A DNA stretch of 64,000 nt. Origin: Camarhynchus parvulus (Eukaryota; Chordata; Aves; Passeriformes; Thraupidae). A program made the position numbers and the translations under genes. Shown here piece after piece: positions 50,885 to 61,965 of this stretch. The stretch lies in NCBI RefSeq assembly GCF_901933205.1, contig NC_044572.1, positions 74,831,465-74,895,464 of the forward strand, read 5' to 3'. Each line of letters opens with the position of its first letter. Position 1 is the first letter of the stretch. Under the pieces are notes generated by a model. It was not told the DNA's origin. It ran no database searches and saw nothing but the letters and a program-made list of their open reading frames with translations.

Positions 50885-50948
50885 CTGGGTTAATGGCTGG
50901 ACCTGATGATCTTAAAGGTCTTTTCTAACCTAAACAATTGTATGATTC
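50885..50948 (+). mobile_element. Very short CR1 LINE 3' end, plus strand
   Basis: About 64 bp matching the sense CR1 terminus: 'gggttaatggctggacctga', 'tgatcttaaaggtctttt', 'ctaacctaaacaattg' and a tatgattc tail. This is a severely 5'-truncated insertion or the surviving end of an old one. The downstream plus-strand frame 50906-51115 starts inside it and is not a gene. Confidence 0.85.
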
Positions 50949-51814
50949 GTCCTCCTGTTACTCTTCTAAGTAAAAGTTATATTTATCATCTCCTTCACTA
51001 TGAATTATTTTTCATTCTTTTTAACTGTGGGGAATGTGGCAATATTGCTCACTCAGGCATTCTTCTGACTTCTTTTAGGTTTGCCAGTTTCTTCAGTCTG
51101 TTTTCGGAATCCTGAGCAAACCAGGAGGAATTCTATTGCTTCAGCATGCTTGTATTCCCATGTCTTTCATAGGATTTATTTTTAATTTAATAATGTGTCT
51201 ATTCTTGCCTATTTCTCTATCACCTTTTCTTTTAAATGTCTTAAAATTTATAGTTTGACTGTTTAATGTGTATTGTCACTGTAAGGTATTGGGTTCCTTT
51301 TCTTTCAAATACAGCCACCCTGTCTCACCTGGAGGCCCTCCCAAAGCCCTAGAATTTAAACCGTAATTAATCCCTGTTTCATTTTTCTGTAGCTAGTCCA
51401 ACTAGTGGACTTGACTAGTAGAGATTTTTGTGTAGCATTTAGTTCCAGAGTAAAAATAAAAAACAGAGGAGAGAATAAAAATAACATTGGACCATTTAAA
51501 ACTCAAAACTCATGTTGTTGTAAAAATTACATTAAAAGACACTGATTCAGAGGTTGCTGCATTAGTCTTTCCATGCAGAAAAAACTGGTTTAGAAACACA
51601 CTGGACTTTTGTAGGGTCTTTTGGAATCCTTTCAGATATGTCTTTGTAAAATACAAAGTGCTAAAAGAGTGAAGAAAAATGATAATTTTATAGCAAATGC
51701 TGTAGGTTGTTTTACTGCAATGAGTGGGTCTCAGACTGCCAGCAATGTCAGAAAACAACCTCCATCTACTGCAGGCAGAAGAAACAGGGAAAACGCAGGG
51801 GTGGATGCAAAGAC

Positions 51815-52339
51815 TTACCCTGAAATGCTGCAATTCGTGAAAGCTTTATTATTGAATTCCACCACAGGAATCCCAGGATTCAGCAAAAGAGTTAATGCTG
51901 CTTGTTTTATTATTGACTTGTCAATAAGTAAACATGAAAGCATTGTTAGCTGTGCATTGTTGCATAATTGTGTTGGAAGCATGTTTATCAAATAAACCCA
52001 GTAGGAAATTTTGTTCTTTACAAAATTGACTATTATGATTTTGAAGAGTGTGTTTGACTGCCAAATATCTCTAAACACACTACTGCAGTAAAATGAAAAA
52101 CTAAGAATATTGAAAAGTACAGGGAGAAGTGAGGCTTTCAGCCTATAATTAAGTTCTTTCTGAATGACCTTGTGTGTAGGGAGTGTTTTGCCCAAAGACA
52201 TTTGTTTCTGGAGAATAAATATTGATATAAAGGGAATGTAAAAAAAACCCTTAAAACATAGGCCCAGATGCCAGGTGCACAAAGGAAGAATCATCACTCT
52301 CATTAGCAGTTGTGATCCACCTCTCCCCAATGGGGGCAA
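51815..52339 (-). other. Longest open frame in the window (174 codons), probably not a gene
   Basis: The ATG-initiated minus-strand frame encodes 174 residues rich in Leu, Ile, Phe, Ser and Asn, with several hydrophobic stretches. I recognise no domain, catalytic motif or signal-peptide pattern that would define a family. It overlaps a 124-codon plus-strand frame (51621-51995) and abuts a 107-codon minus-strand frame (51510-51833). Overlap on both strands argues for locally low stop density and not for a coding gene. No splice-site arrangement, CpG-rich promoter or clear polyadenylation context supports expression. A single-exon hypothetical gene cannot be excluded from sequence alone. Confidence 0.15.
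51910..51927. repeat. Perfect 8-bp stem inverted repeat (ttattgac / gtcaataa)
   Basis: TTATTGAC, TT, GTCAATAA, followed directly by gtaaaca, a forkhead-type motif. It lies within the stop-poor segment. Confidence 0.8.
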
Positions 52340-55300
52340 GGGAGCACAGACAGAAAAGCACTATGAAATTCAGTTCACCTGCAAAACAAAAGAGAGTAAG
52401 GGACCATAATTTCATGTAACAAAATTTAGGTGACTTCTAGTTAAATATTTTACTGTGAAAAATATCTGTAAATGAAAATGATACTTCACCAAACGTGCAT
52501 TTTTTTTCACTTGATACTTTTTGTAGTTTCACAGATGATAATCCTGACAGCTTTAACTTTGTTTTATAAATGTGTTCAAAATGTTCTCTGAATGTGGATA
52601 TGTTCCAAGGTACTCAATGGCACCATAGTTCCCAGTCAATCTCCTCAGGTTAGATGATTATTGCGAACTGTATATTGCAGTTTTCATGCTGTACTTTTCC
52701 TTCAGCTAAGTAAACTAGATTATTTGCAGAAAAGATTTTTCAAATTTAATCAATGCAACTGAGAAAAAAAATCAATAAAGTTTACAGAACCACTCCAGTC
52801 TTAATTTGCAGTGAGTCATCGGGTTCTTTTTTCATTGCCAATGTTTTTGGTAAGAGGTGCCAAGCAATGAATAACTAGGGCTGTATGCTGAATTTAAAGA
52901 ATATTTTTAAGGAATTAGGAATTTGCTGTGCTAACACCAAAAAGCTGGATATTTTCTTTCTTGGCTTTAATGATGTTCTTTATTTATTTTTACATCAGCA
53001 GACTCTAGAGCCCTGCAATGTATGTAGTTCTGGATGCATGTTTCAGCTGCTCTTTTGAACTGATATCAAGTGTTATTGATCCATTAAGTTAATGTTGTTG
53101 CTATCAAATCCAATAACATGAAGAACTAACACTGAGAAAGAGCAAGTTGTTTTGTTTACCACTTCTGTTTTCTGTTAGGGGTTTCTGCAATAAAAGGAGC
53201 TTGTACAGTGTTGGGATTCTTCTCCTTTTGGACTGCTTCTTTTTGTTTGTAAGTTTGGTTTTTGGCAGGTATATTAAATTTTTAGTGTAAGGACCATAGG
53301 TAAATTCTTCAAAGGAAAAGGGAATGTGTTTGCTTTGGTAAGCTTGAAATAAATCATGTGATTTAAATCCTGTTTGCATTAGCAAGAAACTAAAAAAGAA
53401 TTCTCCTGTTAAGTGGGTAGGTTTGCTTCCGGTGCTGCCTTCCTCACAAATATGGTCAATTTAAAGGGTGAAATAGAATCACCACATCCACGTGGACTGA
53501 GTGTTTGAATAGTACCAGCTATTGCACTGGAATCAATCACTCGTACAGTAAGTTCAATGTCAGTGAATAGAATGTCTTGGGCATAAAAAAATTGTAGTTG
53601 AATGAAGTTATATATTTATAACTTTTATATATGCAGTTTATGTTGTAGCGTATTATTAGGTTTTCTTTTAATGTTTTCTTGAAGTATGGAGACTTGGGTT
53701 GTTGATGTCTTATGAATGTCTTATTCTCCTCTGCAGGCATAATTCACCTGCAACTCCCAAGTTTGTACATTCTTAAAAGCTTCAATTTAATATAATCTAA
53801 AGTTTTGGCTCAGAGTGGGTGTTATGCCTCTCTTTAGTAAGCTCTTATCTTGGATAAGGACACTGCCTGAGGTATGAAAGAAGACAGAGAGAGTCACCAA
53901 CTCAGCTGTTTGTCTTTCCTTGAGTTTTCACTTGTTTTATAGTTTTGTATCTGGATTTCATCTCTGTCTTAATATCCCTCTAGTCTTAGGTTTGGAATCC
54001 TATATATTTTAATTTCTTTTTTTCTCTTCCCCTCTATTTATTTAGCTTTCTGTCCATCCGCATTTAAAAAAAATCCATTATGCAAGCAACTAGACAATAA
54101 ATAAAAGCAGCAAAGAACCTTCCAACTTTTCATCCCATTGAAGCAATTGAAAATATTTTCCAGTATTTCTTGTTTGCTTCCCCCATCCCCAATATCTAAA
54201 TATCTATTCTCCAGCTTGAGGTTCAAATAATTATGTGTCTCAGAGCTGTAATAGGAACCAGATCACAATGAGCTAGTTATAGAAGTTGCTTCTGCGAGTT
54301 GCAAAATTGCATTTAAGGGAAAAATTGCAATCCTGCCATATATGATACTGATTTATATGATTATAGTAGTGACAAAATTTGCTGTAAAACCATTGTGAAA
54401 AGAACAAGTCATTATATGAGATGTCCCTAGCTCATATTATTGCTACTCCATCCTTTTCAAAAAGGTCTTTGTATGTTTATTTTCATGCTGTGATGAATGA
54501 TAGCTGACACAAAGGAAGCCCAGCCAAGGCAATGCATACAAATCAGAGCTGTAATATGATGTTCTGCAGTAATGCCTACTGGCAGTAAAATCCCCCAAGT
54601 TTTAGACAGCTATAAAGAATGTGAGTAGTTTAAATCTGAGTGTTTGCTCAGTGGGGTCCATCAGCTTCAAGGGACATCTGTGTCCTGCTCCTCACCTTGC
54701 CACATGCAGTCAAGAGGCACAGAAATGTGCTGTGTGGTGATCTGTTAAGATTTTTTTTTATGCTAGATTGATTTTCTAATAACACATCATTGTGCTTTGG
54801 CTGTTCTTCCCGTTTTCATGAGGAACAATTGTTGACAATGACAATTTAACTTTTGTATATTTGTTACAGATTTAGTGACCCAGTCTTTTGAGGATTGTGG
54901 TGAATAAGGCCAGCTGAGGGCTGAACTTCATTTGTATAAGGTCTTGGAAGATGTGGCATCACATTCACAGGTAGACTTTTAGAAAGATGTCTCTGTCATC
55001 TCAAAGAAATCTGTAATAATGGTGAACATGCTGTGTTAAACTTGGCATATTCACTTCTCACTTCTTAGTCGGTGGATTTTTTTCTTATTTGTTTGTTTGC
55101 TGTTATTTATATATTAAACAAAATTTAGTTTTAGGCCCATTTAATTGAGCTCAAGAAATTGAGGATTATAATTATCCTTGCTGGCATATCTCAACAAAAA
55201 TACTTGATGCAGTCTAGAGATATTTTACTGCTACAGACCAATTCAATATTTACAGGGAGATGTACTGTATGCTACATTCTTCAGACTATTTCAATTTAAA

Positions 55301-57814
55301 TGTAGATTGGAGAAAATAAAAGCACCTTTGCAGTCTATTCTGTACCTCTTAAAGGATGGAAACTAGTTTTCTCTCTGAGCTTTATTTTGATGATGCTTTT
55401 TTCTTTGTATTTGCATGGTATTATTTTTGTCAGATGGTTTTTGTCTGCTTTCAAATGCATGCCTTGGCAGAACCCTTTCACACAGGTAAAAACCAGTGTC
55501 ATAGACTTCCTCATGTTTATTAATACACTATTGTTTGCTTCAGTTGTTGCATATGGAGTGTACTGTAAACTGATTTTGCTATATTCTGGACAGGGATTTA
55601 ATGCTGGGAATGACCAAACAAAAAAAAGAAATCAATTAGATATGAAGGTATAAATTTTATAACTTTAGCTATAATGTATTTTTAAGTAAAAGTCTAAATG
55701 AGTATAAAGCACAGTCTCCAAAAGATGGCAAAGGTTGGTGAATTTTTGGGGGTTATAATTGTTTTTTAGTAAATTGGTCTATGAATCTTGGTTAAAAGTG
55801 TCTGGATTCTAGGATTTGGTGTTTTTTTGTTTGCTCAAGTCTGTCTTTGTTGTCTTTGGGACAAAGAGCACAAAGCAATTTTCAGTTATGCATCTTCACT
55901 TACAAAACTCTGGGCTTCTGACTAGTCAAAAGAAATTAGGAAATTGAGATTATATCTCAGTAACTCTGACAAATAAATGAAAAGAACTTCTCTGATGTCA
56001 ATGCGATCAGCACTTGCTATCTTGACTAGGCTTGCTGGAAATGTGCCAGAAGAGCTTAGGATGTGACTATCATTTCTGCTTAGTAAAATGGTCTGATTAC
56101 ATAGTTCCATGTACTTTGCCTTTAAAACATTATTTTTTTGATGCCTGGATTGTAATTTAAATTGCATTTTGTTTCAGGACACTCAGGTAGACAGTGTGGA
56201 AAGGTAATGAGAAGGATAATAGAGAGCAAGTAAAGTAGAATTATTTATTAAATTTTATTTGAAATTTAATGGCATCAGCACTGAGTAGACTATCTTCTAA
56301 GAATGCCTGTGTGTGGACAAAGACAAATCTTGGAATGCTCAGTATATGATTTGTTGTTGATAATGAGTTTATATTCTCACTACATTTATTATGAAATAAA
56401 ATTTTAAACTGCTTGATTATAAAATTAGGCACATAATTAAAAGTCTGGCTCAGCTTTCCATATGGCTTAGATAACCATCTAAATGTCTGATAAGTTTATA
56501 TTGATAAGTGCACATAAGTAGAGATGTGGAAATCAGCATATTAATGAATATGTAATAGAGAGGTAGTAGAATAACAAAAAGCTATGTATTCACCTCATTC
56601 AGAATGGGTCTAAGTGTTCATATGTTAGGTTCAGCTACATATATTTCTGAAGGTGGAAAATAATCTCCAGATTTGTGAATTGTGAACTTTGAAGAGCTTA
56701 ATGGATAAACACGCATTACATAGCTACCTGCTCTGTCCCTCACAGCTCATTCCCTCCCCTTCTTTTTGCTGTGAGTTTTTACAGTGGAACATGTTGGTTG
56801 AAAGTGAGCAGAGCAGGCAGTAATCAAGGTCATCACAGCATCACCCAGTCTGGAAAAACAAGAATGATAAACAAGGGGAAAAAAAGACTTTTGCTGTTAT
56901 CAAAGAAATACTACAGCAGAGATCAGGAGGCAGCTTGATTGTGGGACAACAATCCATAATTTACTTTGCAGATGTCTCTATAATTTAAGCAGCAGGCAGA
57001 ACAACCACACAGTTGTGGATGCTCTGGGGAAAGGATACCCAGAGCCTCGTAAATCATGGTAAGGATTAAAAGCAATGAACATTCATCTTCTTAACCTAAT
57101 AGGGTGGTATTGCAAAGCCAAGGATTATAACTTACTGTGCATGTAATCTTTGTTCAGGGATGGAGGGTGGGAAATTTCTTAAACGCTTCTCTCAATTAAC
57201 AGTAACAGATTTGGAAAGGGAAAAAATTGTAAAGCGTATCTTAAAAGAATTTCTGCTATTAAAGGAATATTTAACATCTGCAAAAGAAGGAAAAAAATTG
57301 ATTCTTGCTGAGCTCATTGTTTCTAAGCCCTGATCTGCTTTTAAAAGTTAAGATTTATAAATATGTTTGAAAACCTTGCTTAATAGATACAAGACAAAAA
57401 AAAATACCAACCTTTCCCATTTTAAATTGGTGGACTCCTGAGCAACCCTTTGCCTTTGAATTGAATTTCCCTTTACCTTTGCTTGAATTCAGCTACTTTT
57501 TTAAGTATAAGTATTCAACTCAAATATTCATGGTGACTGAAGAACAACCTCGCCATGAAAACACATAGCATGAGTGCAGTCTGGTAAATAAGCACCATAA
57601 AGCCTGCATTTATCTGTTAGGTTCGTAAATGTTGCCAGTATGCCTGGAAATAAATTTTATCCACCAATGTATTGAAAATATTTAACTTCCATACTGAGAA
57701 TGCCAGTGTAGAGGGACTGAAAACATTTTTAAGAGAACTGAATGTATGTGATGTCATAAGGACCCCCTTTCATAGCCCTGCAAACTAAGAAAATGAGGGA
57801 AGCAAGAGCTTTTT

Positions 57815-57816
<2 letters not shown>

Positions 57817-57857
<41 letters not shown>

Positions 57858-57905
57858 TTGTTGTTGTTGTTGTTTTGTTTTTGTTTTTGTTTTTGTTTTT
57901 TTTTT
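57817..57905. repeat. T40 run followed by (GTT)n and (GTTTTT)n
   Basis: A run of 40 T (57817-57856) is followed by five GTT units, one GTTTT, three GTTTTT-type units and a T10 run to 57905. Read on the minus strand this is an A-rich tail with periodic C interruptions. No retroposed gene body is recognised on its 5' side (57906-58110). It generates the Phe-rich and Lys-rich open frames across it, which are artefacts. Confidence 0.88.
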
Positions 57906-58110
57906 AAAATTCTGATATATGACCCAAAATTCTGTGCATTTCCGTCAGGGAAAGAAATACAGGAATATGTTCCGCAGAGTTCTGTACTGTATGACTGACA
58001 ATGCTGGTGATCAGTTTCATGTGTTATGAAGAAAAAAGAGTTTGAAACTTCTAAAGCTCTAATCCATTGCATAGTTAGTGCAGTAAACTGAGAAATCAAG
58101 AAAGATTGAG

Positions 58111-58399
58111 AGAGACCTTTTACGCAGACATGTACAGGACAAGGGAGAATGACTTCAAACTGAAAGAGGTTTAGATTAGATATTAGGAAAAAATATCTTT
58201 ACTGTAAGGGTGATGGAGCACTGGAACAAGTTGCTAATAGAAGTTGTGGATGCCTTAGCCCTGGAAATGTTAAAAGTAAGGTTGGATGGGCCCTGAGCAA
58301 CCTGCTCTAGTGAAAGGTGTCCATACTCACGGCATAGGGATTAGAAAGAGGTGGTCTCTAAGGTCCCTTCCAACCCAGGCCATTCGATGATTCTGTAAT
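58111..58399 (+). mobile_element. CR1 LINE 3' end, plus strand
   Basis: The sense CR1 terminus: translation near 58213-58290 reads HWNKLLIEVVDA followed by LALEMLKVRLDG, the C-terminal ORF2 signature. The DNA ends 'aaggtcccttccaaccc', 'aggccattcgatgattctg', matching the CR1 3' tail. Stops and indels break the frame (for example a stop after the LDGP motif). It is 5'-truncated to about 290 bp. The ORF2 end and 3' tail make the identification firm. Confidence 0.95.
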
Positions 58400-58446
58400 C
58401 TAAAGGTGAAAGATAAAGTTGGACCACAATGTTATGTCTTGAAAAC

Positions 58447-58487
58447 TAAAACAAACAAACAAACAAACAAAAACAACAACAAAAAAA
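58447..58487. repeat. (AAAC)n / (AAC)n microsatellite
   Basis: About five AAAC units followed by AAC units and an A run, about 50 bp after the CR1 tail. Confidence 0.8.
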
Positions 58488-59520
58488 GAAGCTATGTGTG
58501 TGTGGTTCGAGTTTTCTTGATAATACAAATCTTTGGATTGCCAACAGACAGGAAAACATGGCATTAGGATGTTTATATTCAGTCATTATGTACAGAGAGT
58601 ATTTTCTAGAGAGCACTTCCTGAGTACTGTCAGAAGATCACAATCAGGAGAATATTGGTTCGTCAGCTGCTTCAGGCCAGATTATTTGATAGCTGCTTAA
58701 ACAATGCAGTAAAGTTTTACAGGCCCCCAGCAAGACTTTTTTCATCTCTTCAGGATAGCTGTTTCCTCTAATTAGCTCATAGAGATTGTACTGGAAATGT
58801 CTTCCTGGGCAGATTTTCTGTGGTGATTTTTATTTTAATTCAATTATTTTCCTTTCTTAGCTTTTTTCCTACTTTGATGAAGTGAAAGTTCATTTATTTT
58901 CTAGTATTCCACTGGGATGTTTGATTACTCTAGAAATCCAGCCAATAAAACAGATGACACAGGAGGAGAGAGTTTTCTTATACATCTACCATGCTAGTCA
59001 GGAATGATGCTGTTGCTATGAAACTAAACACTGGCCTTGAATACTATTTGTAGATAAACTGTTTTCTTTCTCCGATTTCGTGTAAACTTGAAAATTAGTT
59101 CTTTATGATAAAACTTTATTTTCATACTATAAATATGTGCTACATGCACAGTTTCTTATCCTGATAAAACACATCATTCTGCATTGGAATGGGTCACAGA
59201 TTGAGAGTCCATGATTCACAAGAACCATTAGAGAAGAACTATGAAGGAAACATCTATCTATTTAGTGAACTGGCAGAAACTGCTCTTTGTTTAGGTAGTT
59301 TAATTTGGCCCAATGTAAATGTCTGTTTTCTTTTTAATAAAGCCTTCTGTAATTTTTACTACGCATGACAGACATAGAACATGCTGTTTTGGGAAAGCAG
59401 GATGATTAGGTTACAAATGCATAGGTGAGACATGTTTTTATAATCTCATGTTCAAACATATGTACCTTTCAATACCAGTTATTAATTTTGAATTCCTTAG
59501 ATTTTAGTGCCAATTTGAGA

Positions 59521-59552
59521 TAATTTTAAAAAACGTTAATTTTAAAAAACGT
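59521..59552 (+). repeat. 16-bp perfect tandem duplication
   Basis: taattttaaaaaacgt occurs twice back to back (59521-59536 and 59537-59552). Each copy ends in an AACGT motif. A simple replication slippage product is the likely origin. Confidence 0.88.
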
Positions 59553-61404
59553 TCTGAGCATGCATCAGAAACAAGCTCAGTGAAAACAGGTTTCCAAAAA
59601 TAAACCTGATGACATGGTGGATTCAAAAACAGAAGTATTAATCTAATCCAAGGTAATCAAGTTCTTTAGAAATTATGAGTTTGTTTCTCATGGCTGAAAT
59701 GAAAGAGCTAAATTAAACTGGAAATATGCAATATTCTTATTCACCTGAAACAAAGAATTTAAATGGCAAGCTGTTGTTGCAATGCCACAAAAATTTTTCA
59801 ATGCCCTGTAAAAATTTTAAAATTTTACAAGGAAAATGGAATATTTGGGGGATTATAAATTTCCTTAGATATAAAAAAAGAAATTGCATAATTGAAAAAT
59901 TGCTTGTAAGTAATTATTGTGTCTCTATTTTTGCCTATCCATTTTCTTGTGACATCATGCTGTCACCCACACCTCAAAAAGATTGTTTGGTTAGCTACTT
60001 TTACAACATAGGCCTGTTGAATTTCTATGACAGTGACCAGGTCAAAACATAGAAAATCTATATTCCCCAGTGATGTAAAACAAAACAAACAAACAAAAAA
60101 ATCCTTAGTTGCTTTCTTATATCGAACATTCACCTGACCAAGCCAAAAATCTTTATTTGTTAAGACCTCTGCTGTAAAAGTTATAGATGGAATCAATGTC
60201 ACTGTTACATAGTTCTAATATTAATACATAATGCTTCTAGTTTGCTGATAAGTGACCTCACTTATAACATTTTTCTTCAGAAATGAGAGCTAAAAAATAA
60301 ATTATACGGTATAAATTCACATATTTTGAATAAATTATGTCAAAGCTCTCTAATCTTGTAGCCTTATGGAGAGAGGAGAAAACAGGTGCCTTAATACCTA
60401 AGAATTTTGGTACTGTTTCGCTTATTGTTTTAATCTATGTTTAATCTAGATGTATCAACAAAGAGAAAGCACAAATTTGGTGGCAGAACTTTCATTATAA
60501 TGAAAAGGTATCTTGCATTCAGTGTGAAAGTGTGTGGTCATAAGGATCCTGTTATGGGCTTACACCTGGCTTTATTCGATGTTATCATTAACCTGATGGG
60601 TGATGAGATAGAAACCTGTATTTCTTATCAATTTTGTAAAGATAAATTTGTACATTTTGCAAAGATAAATTTGCCATCTACAAAGCTGATGCAAATTAAG
60701 AGTGTGTAGAGGCTAGACTCTGCATTCAAAATAACCCTGAGGAGCAGAGAAGTAACCACTAAAAGGTGTGGTGAAACTTAGACAAATTGAATGTCCTTGC
60801 ATAAAAATCACCAGAGACAAAATACAGACTAAAGAACAACTGATTCAGTAGTGATTCAGGGGAAGGAAGGAAGAGAGGAGGGATTGCAAACTGAAGATGA
60901 TACTGTAAAATTATTTCAGAATGAAGCACGAAAAATTTGGGACATGATCTGGTGACTAGGGAAAAGCAAATTTTGCACACATCTTCCACAAAAGGCCCAA
61001 AAGACAGTACAGAAAATTACTGTATAGACATCTCATGTTAGTTTCTGAGGGAATCATGGAGTTCTAAAACTCACATCTGGGCCCCTGAAGAAGAACACAG
61101 GGGTTGGGGACAGTCAGACTCTCATTCATGCCTGGCCAACCTGATCGCTTTCTGTTTTGTGAGCATGGAGAGAGAAATGGATAATATTTGCCTTGACTTG
61201 TATAAGTTTTACATTGTTATTGTTGAACATTGCACTCTGGATAGTAGAAAACTAGATGGATAAAAAGTTGATTGGATGGCTGAAACAAAAGCATAGATCA
61301 TGTCCTGCTTGAAGGCCTATGATAAATAAAATATGTGAGGGATCTAACCTGGGCAAGCAGAGGTGGCATCTAGCCTGTAGTCATAGGGAAACAGAAAGGA
61401 GATT

Positions 61405-61965
61405 GAGGGAGTAGGATTATCCCTCTGCTGTTCAGAGCTTGTGAGACCTCATCTAGCTACTGCTTACAGTTTTGGGCTCCTCAGTACAAGAAAGATGTCA
61501 ATTAGCTGAATTGGGATTAGCAGATGATCCCCAAGCTAGTCAGGAGCTGGAGCATTTTTTCTTTGATGGGAGAATGGAGGCTCAGGGCTTGTTCAGCCTG
61601 AGAAGAGATTGCTCTGGAAGAACTTGTCAGCAGCTTCCCCATGCCAGCAAGACAGCAAAAAGATGGATCTGGGCTCTTCATGGCCACACATCAGAGAGAA
61701 TGAAAGGCTACAGGTATAAAGTGAAACAAGTGGAATTCAGACTGGATGTATGGAAAGATCTTAAAAGTCATAGGACAGTCAAAATGTGGAATGGGTTCTT
61801 CAGAGAGGCTGTTTAGTCTCTCTGTTCTTGGACATACTCAAGACCAGACTGAATAAAGCCCTGAGCATAGTGCTCTGACCTCACAGCTTACTACTGCTCT
61901 GAGTTGAAAATTGGACAAAAGATGTCCTGATGTCTCCTCAGCCTGAATAATTCTGTGATTCTATA
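61405..61965 (+). mobile_element. Divergent CR1 LINE 3' portion, plus strand
   Basis: A sense CR1 fragment of about 560 bp. DNA landmarks are 'cagttttgggctcctcagta', 'ggctcagggcttgttcagcc' and the tail 'aattctgtgattctatata'. The plus-strand frame 61472-61816 contains ORF2 C-terminal remnants: FSLRRD, then VEFRLDVWKDL, then MWNGFFREAV, in the order expected. The element is 5'-truncated and carries small indels. It is more diverged than the copy at 58111-58399, so it belongs to an older insertion or subfamily. No intact reverse transcriptase is present. Confidence 0.9.

Larger units (their letters stand above)
50949..57816. other. Non-coding stretch including a stop-poor segment
   Basis: About 6.9 kb with no recognised transposon or exon. 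Between 51487 and 52339 several open frames overlap on both strands, the longest being 174 codons (minus, 51815-52339). None shows a known domain. A perfect inverted repeat lies at 51910-51927. The rest is AT-rich with small low-complexity patches. Confidence 0.5.
58400..61404. other. Non-coding spacer
   Basis: AT-rich DNA with an (AAAC)n/(AAC)n patch at 58447-58487, a 16-bp tandem duplication at 59521-59552 and a near-perfect AT palindrome at 59807-59829. Open frames 59726-60052 and 60437-60709 show no recognised family. No repeat family is identified otherwise. Confidence 0.5.

Noticed and set aside
51815..52339. 174-codon minus-strand open frame as a protein-coding gene
   Set aside because: No recognisable domain, it overlaps a long frame on the other strand, and no exon or promoter context is visible. 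Kept only as a low-confidence note.
57785..58099. 104-codon minus-strand frame
   Set aside because: Its Lys/Asn/Gln-rich half is the translation of the T40 and GTT/GTTTTT tract.
61472..61816. 114-codon plus-strand open frame as a host gene
   Set aside because: Its peptide contains decayed CR1 ORF2 C-terminal motifs (VEFRLDV, then MWNGFFREAV), so it belongs to the LINE.
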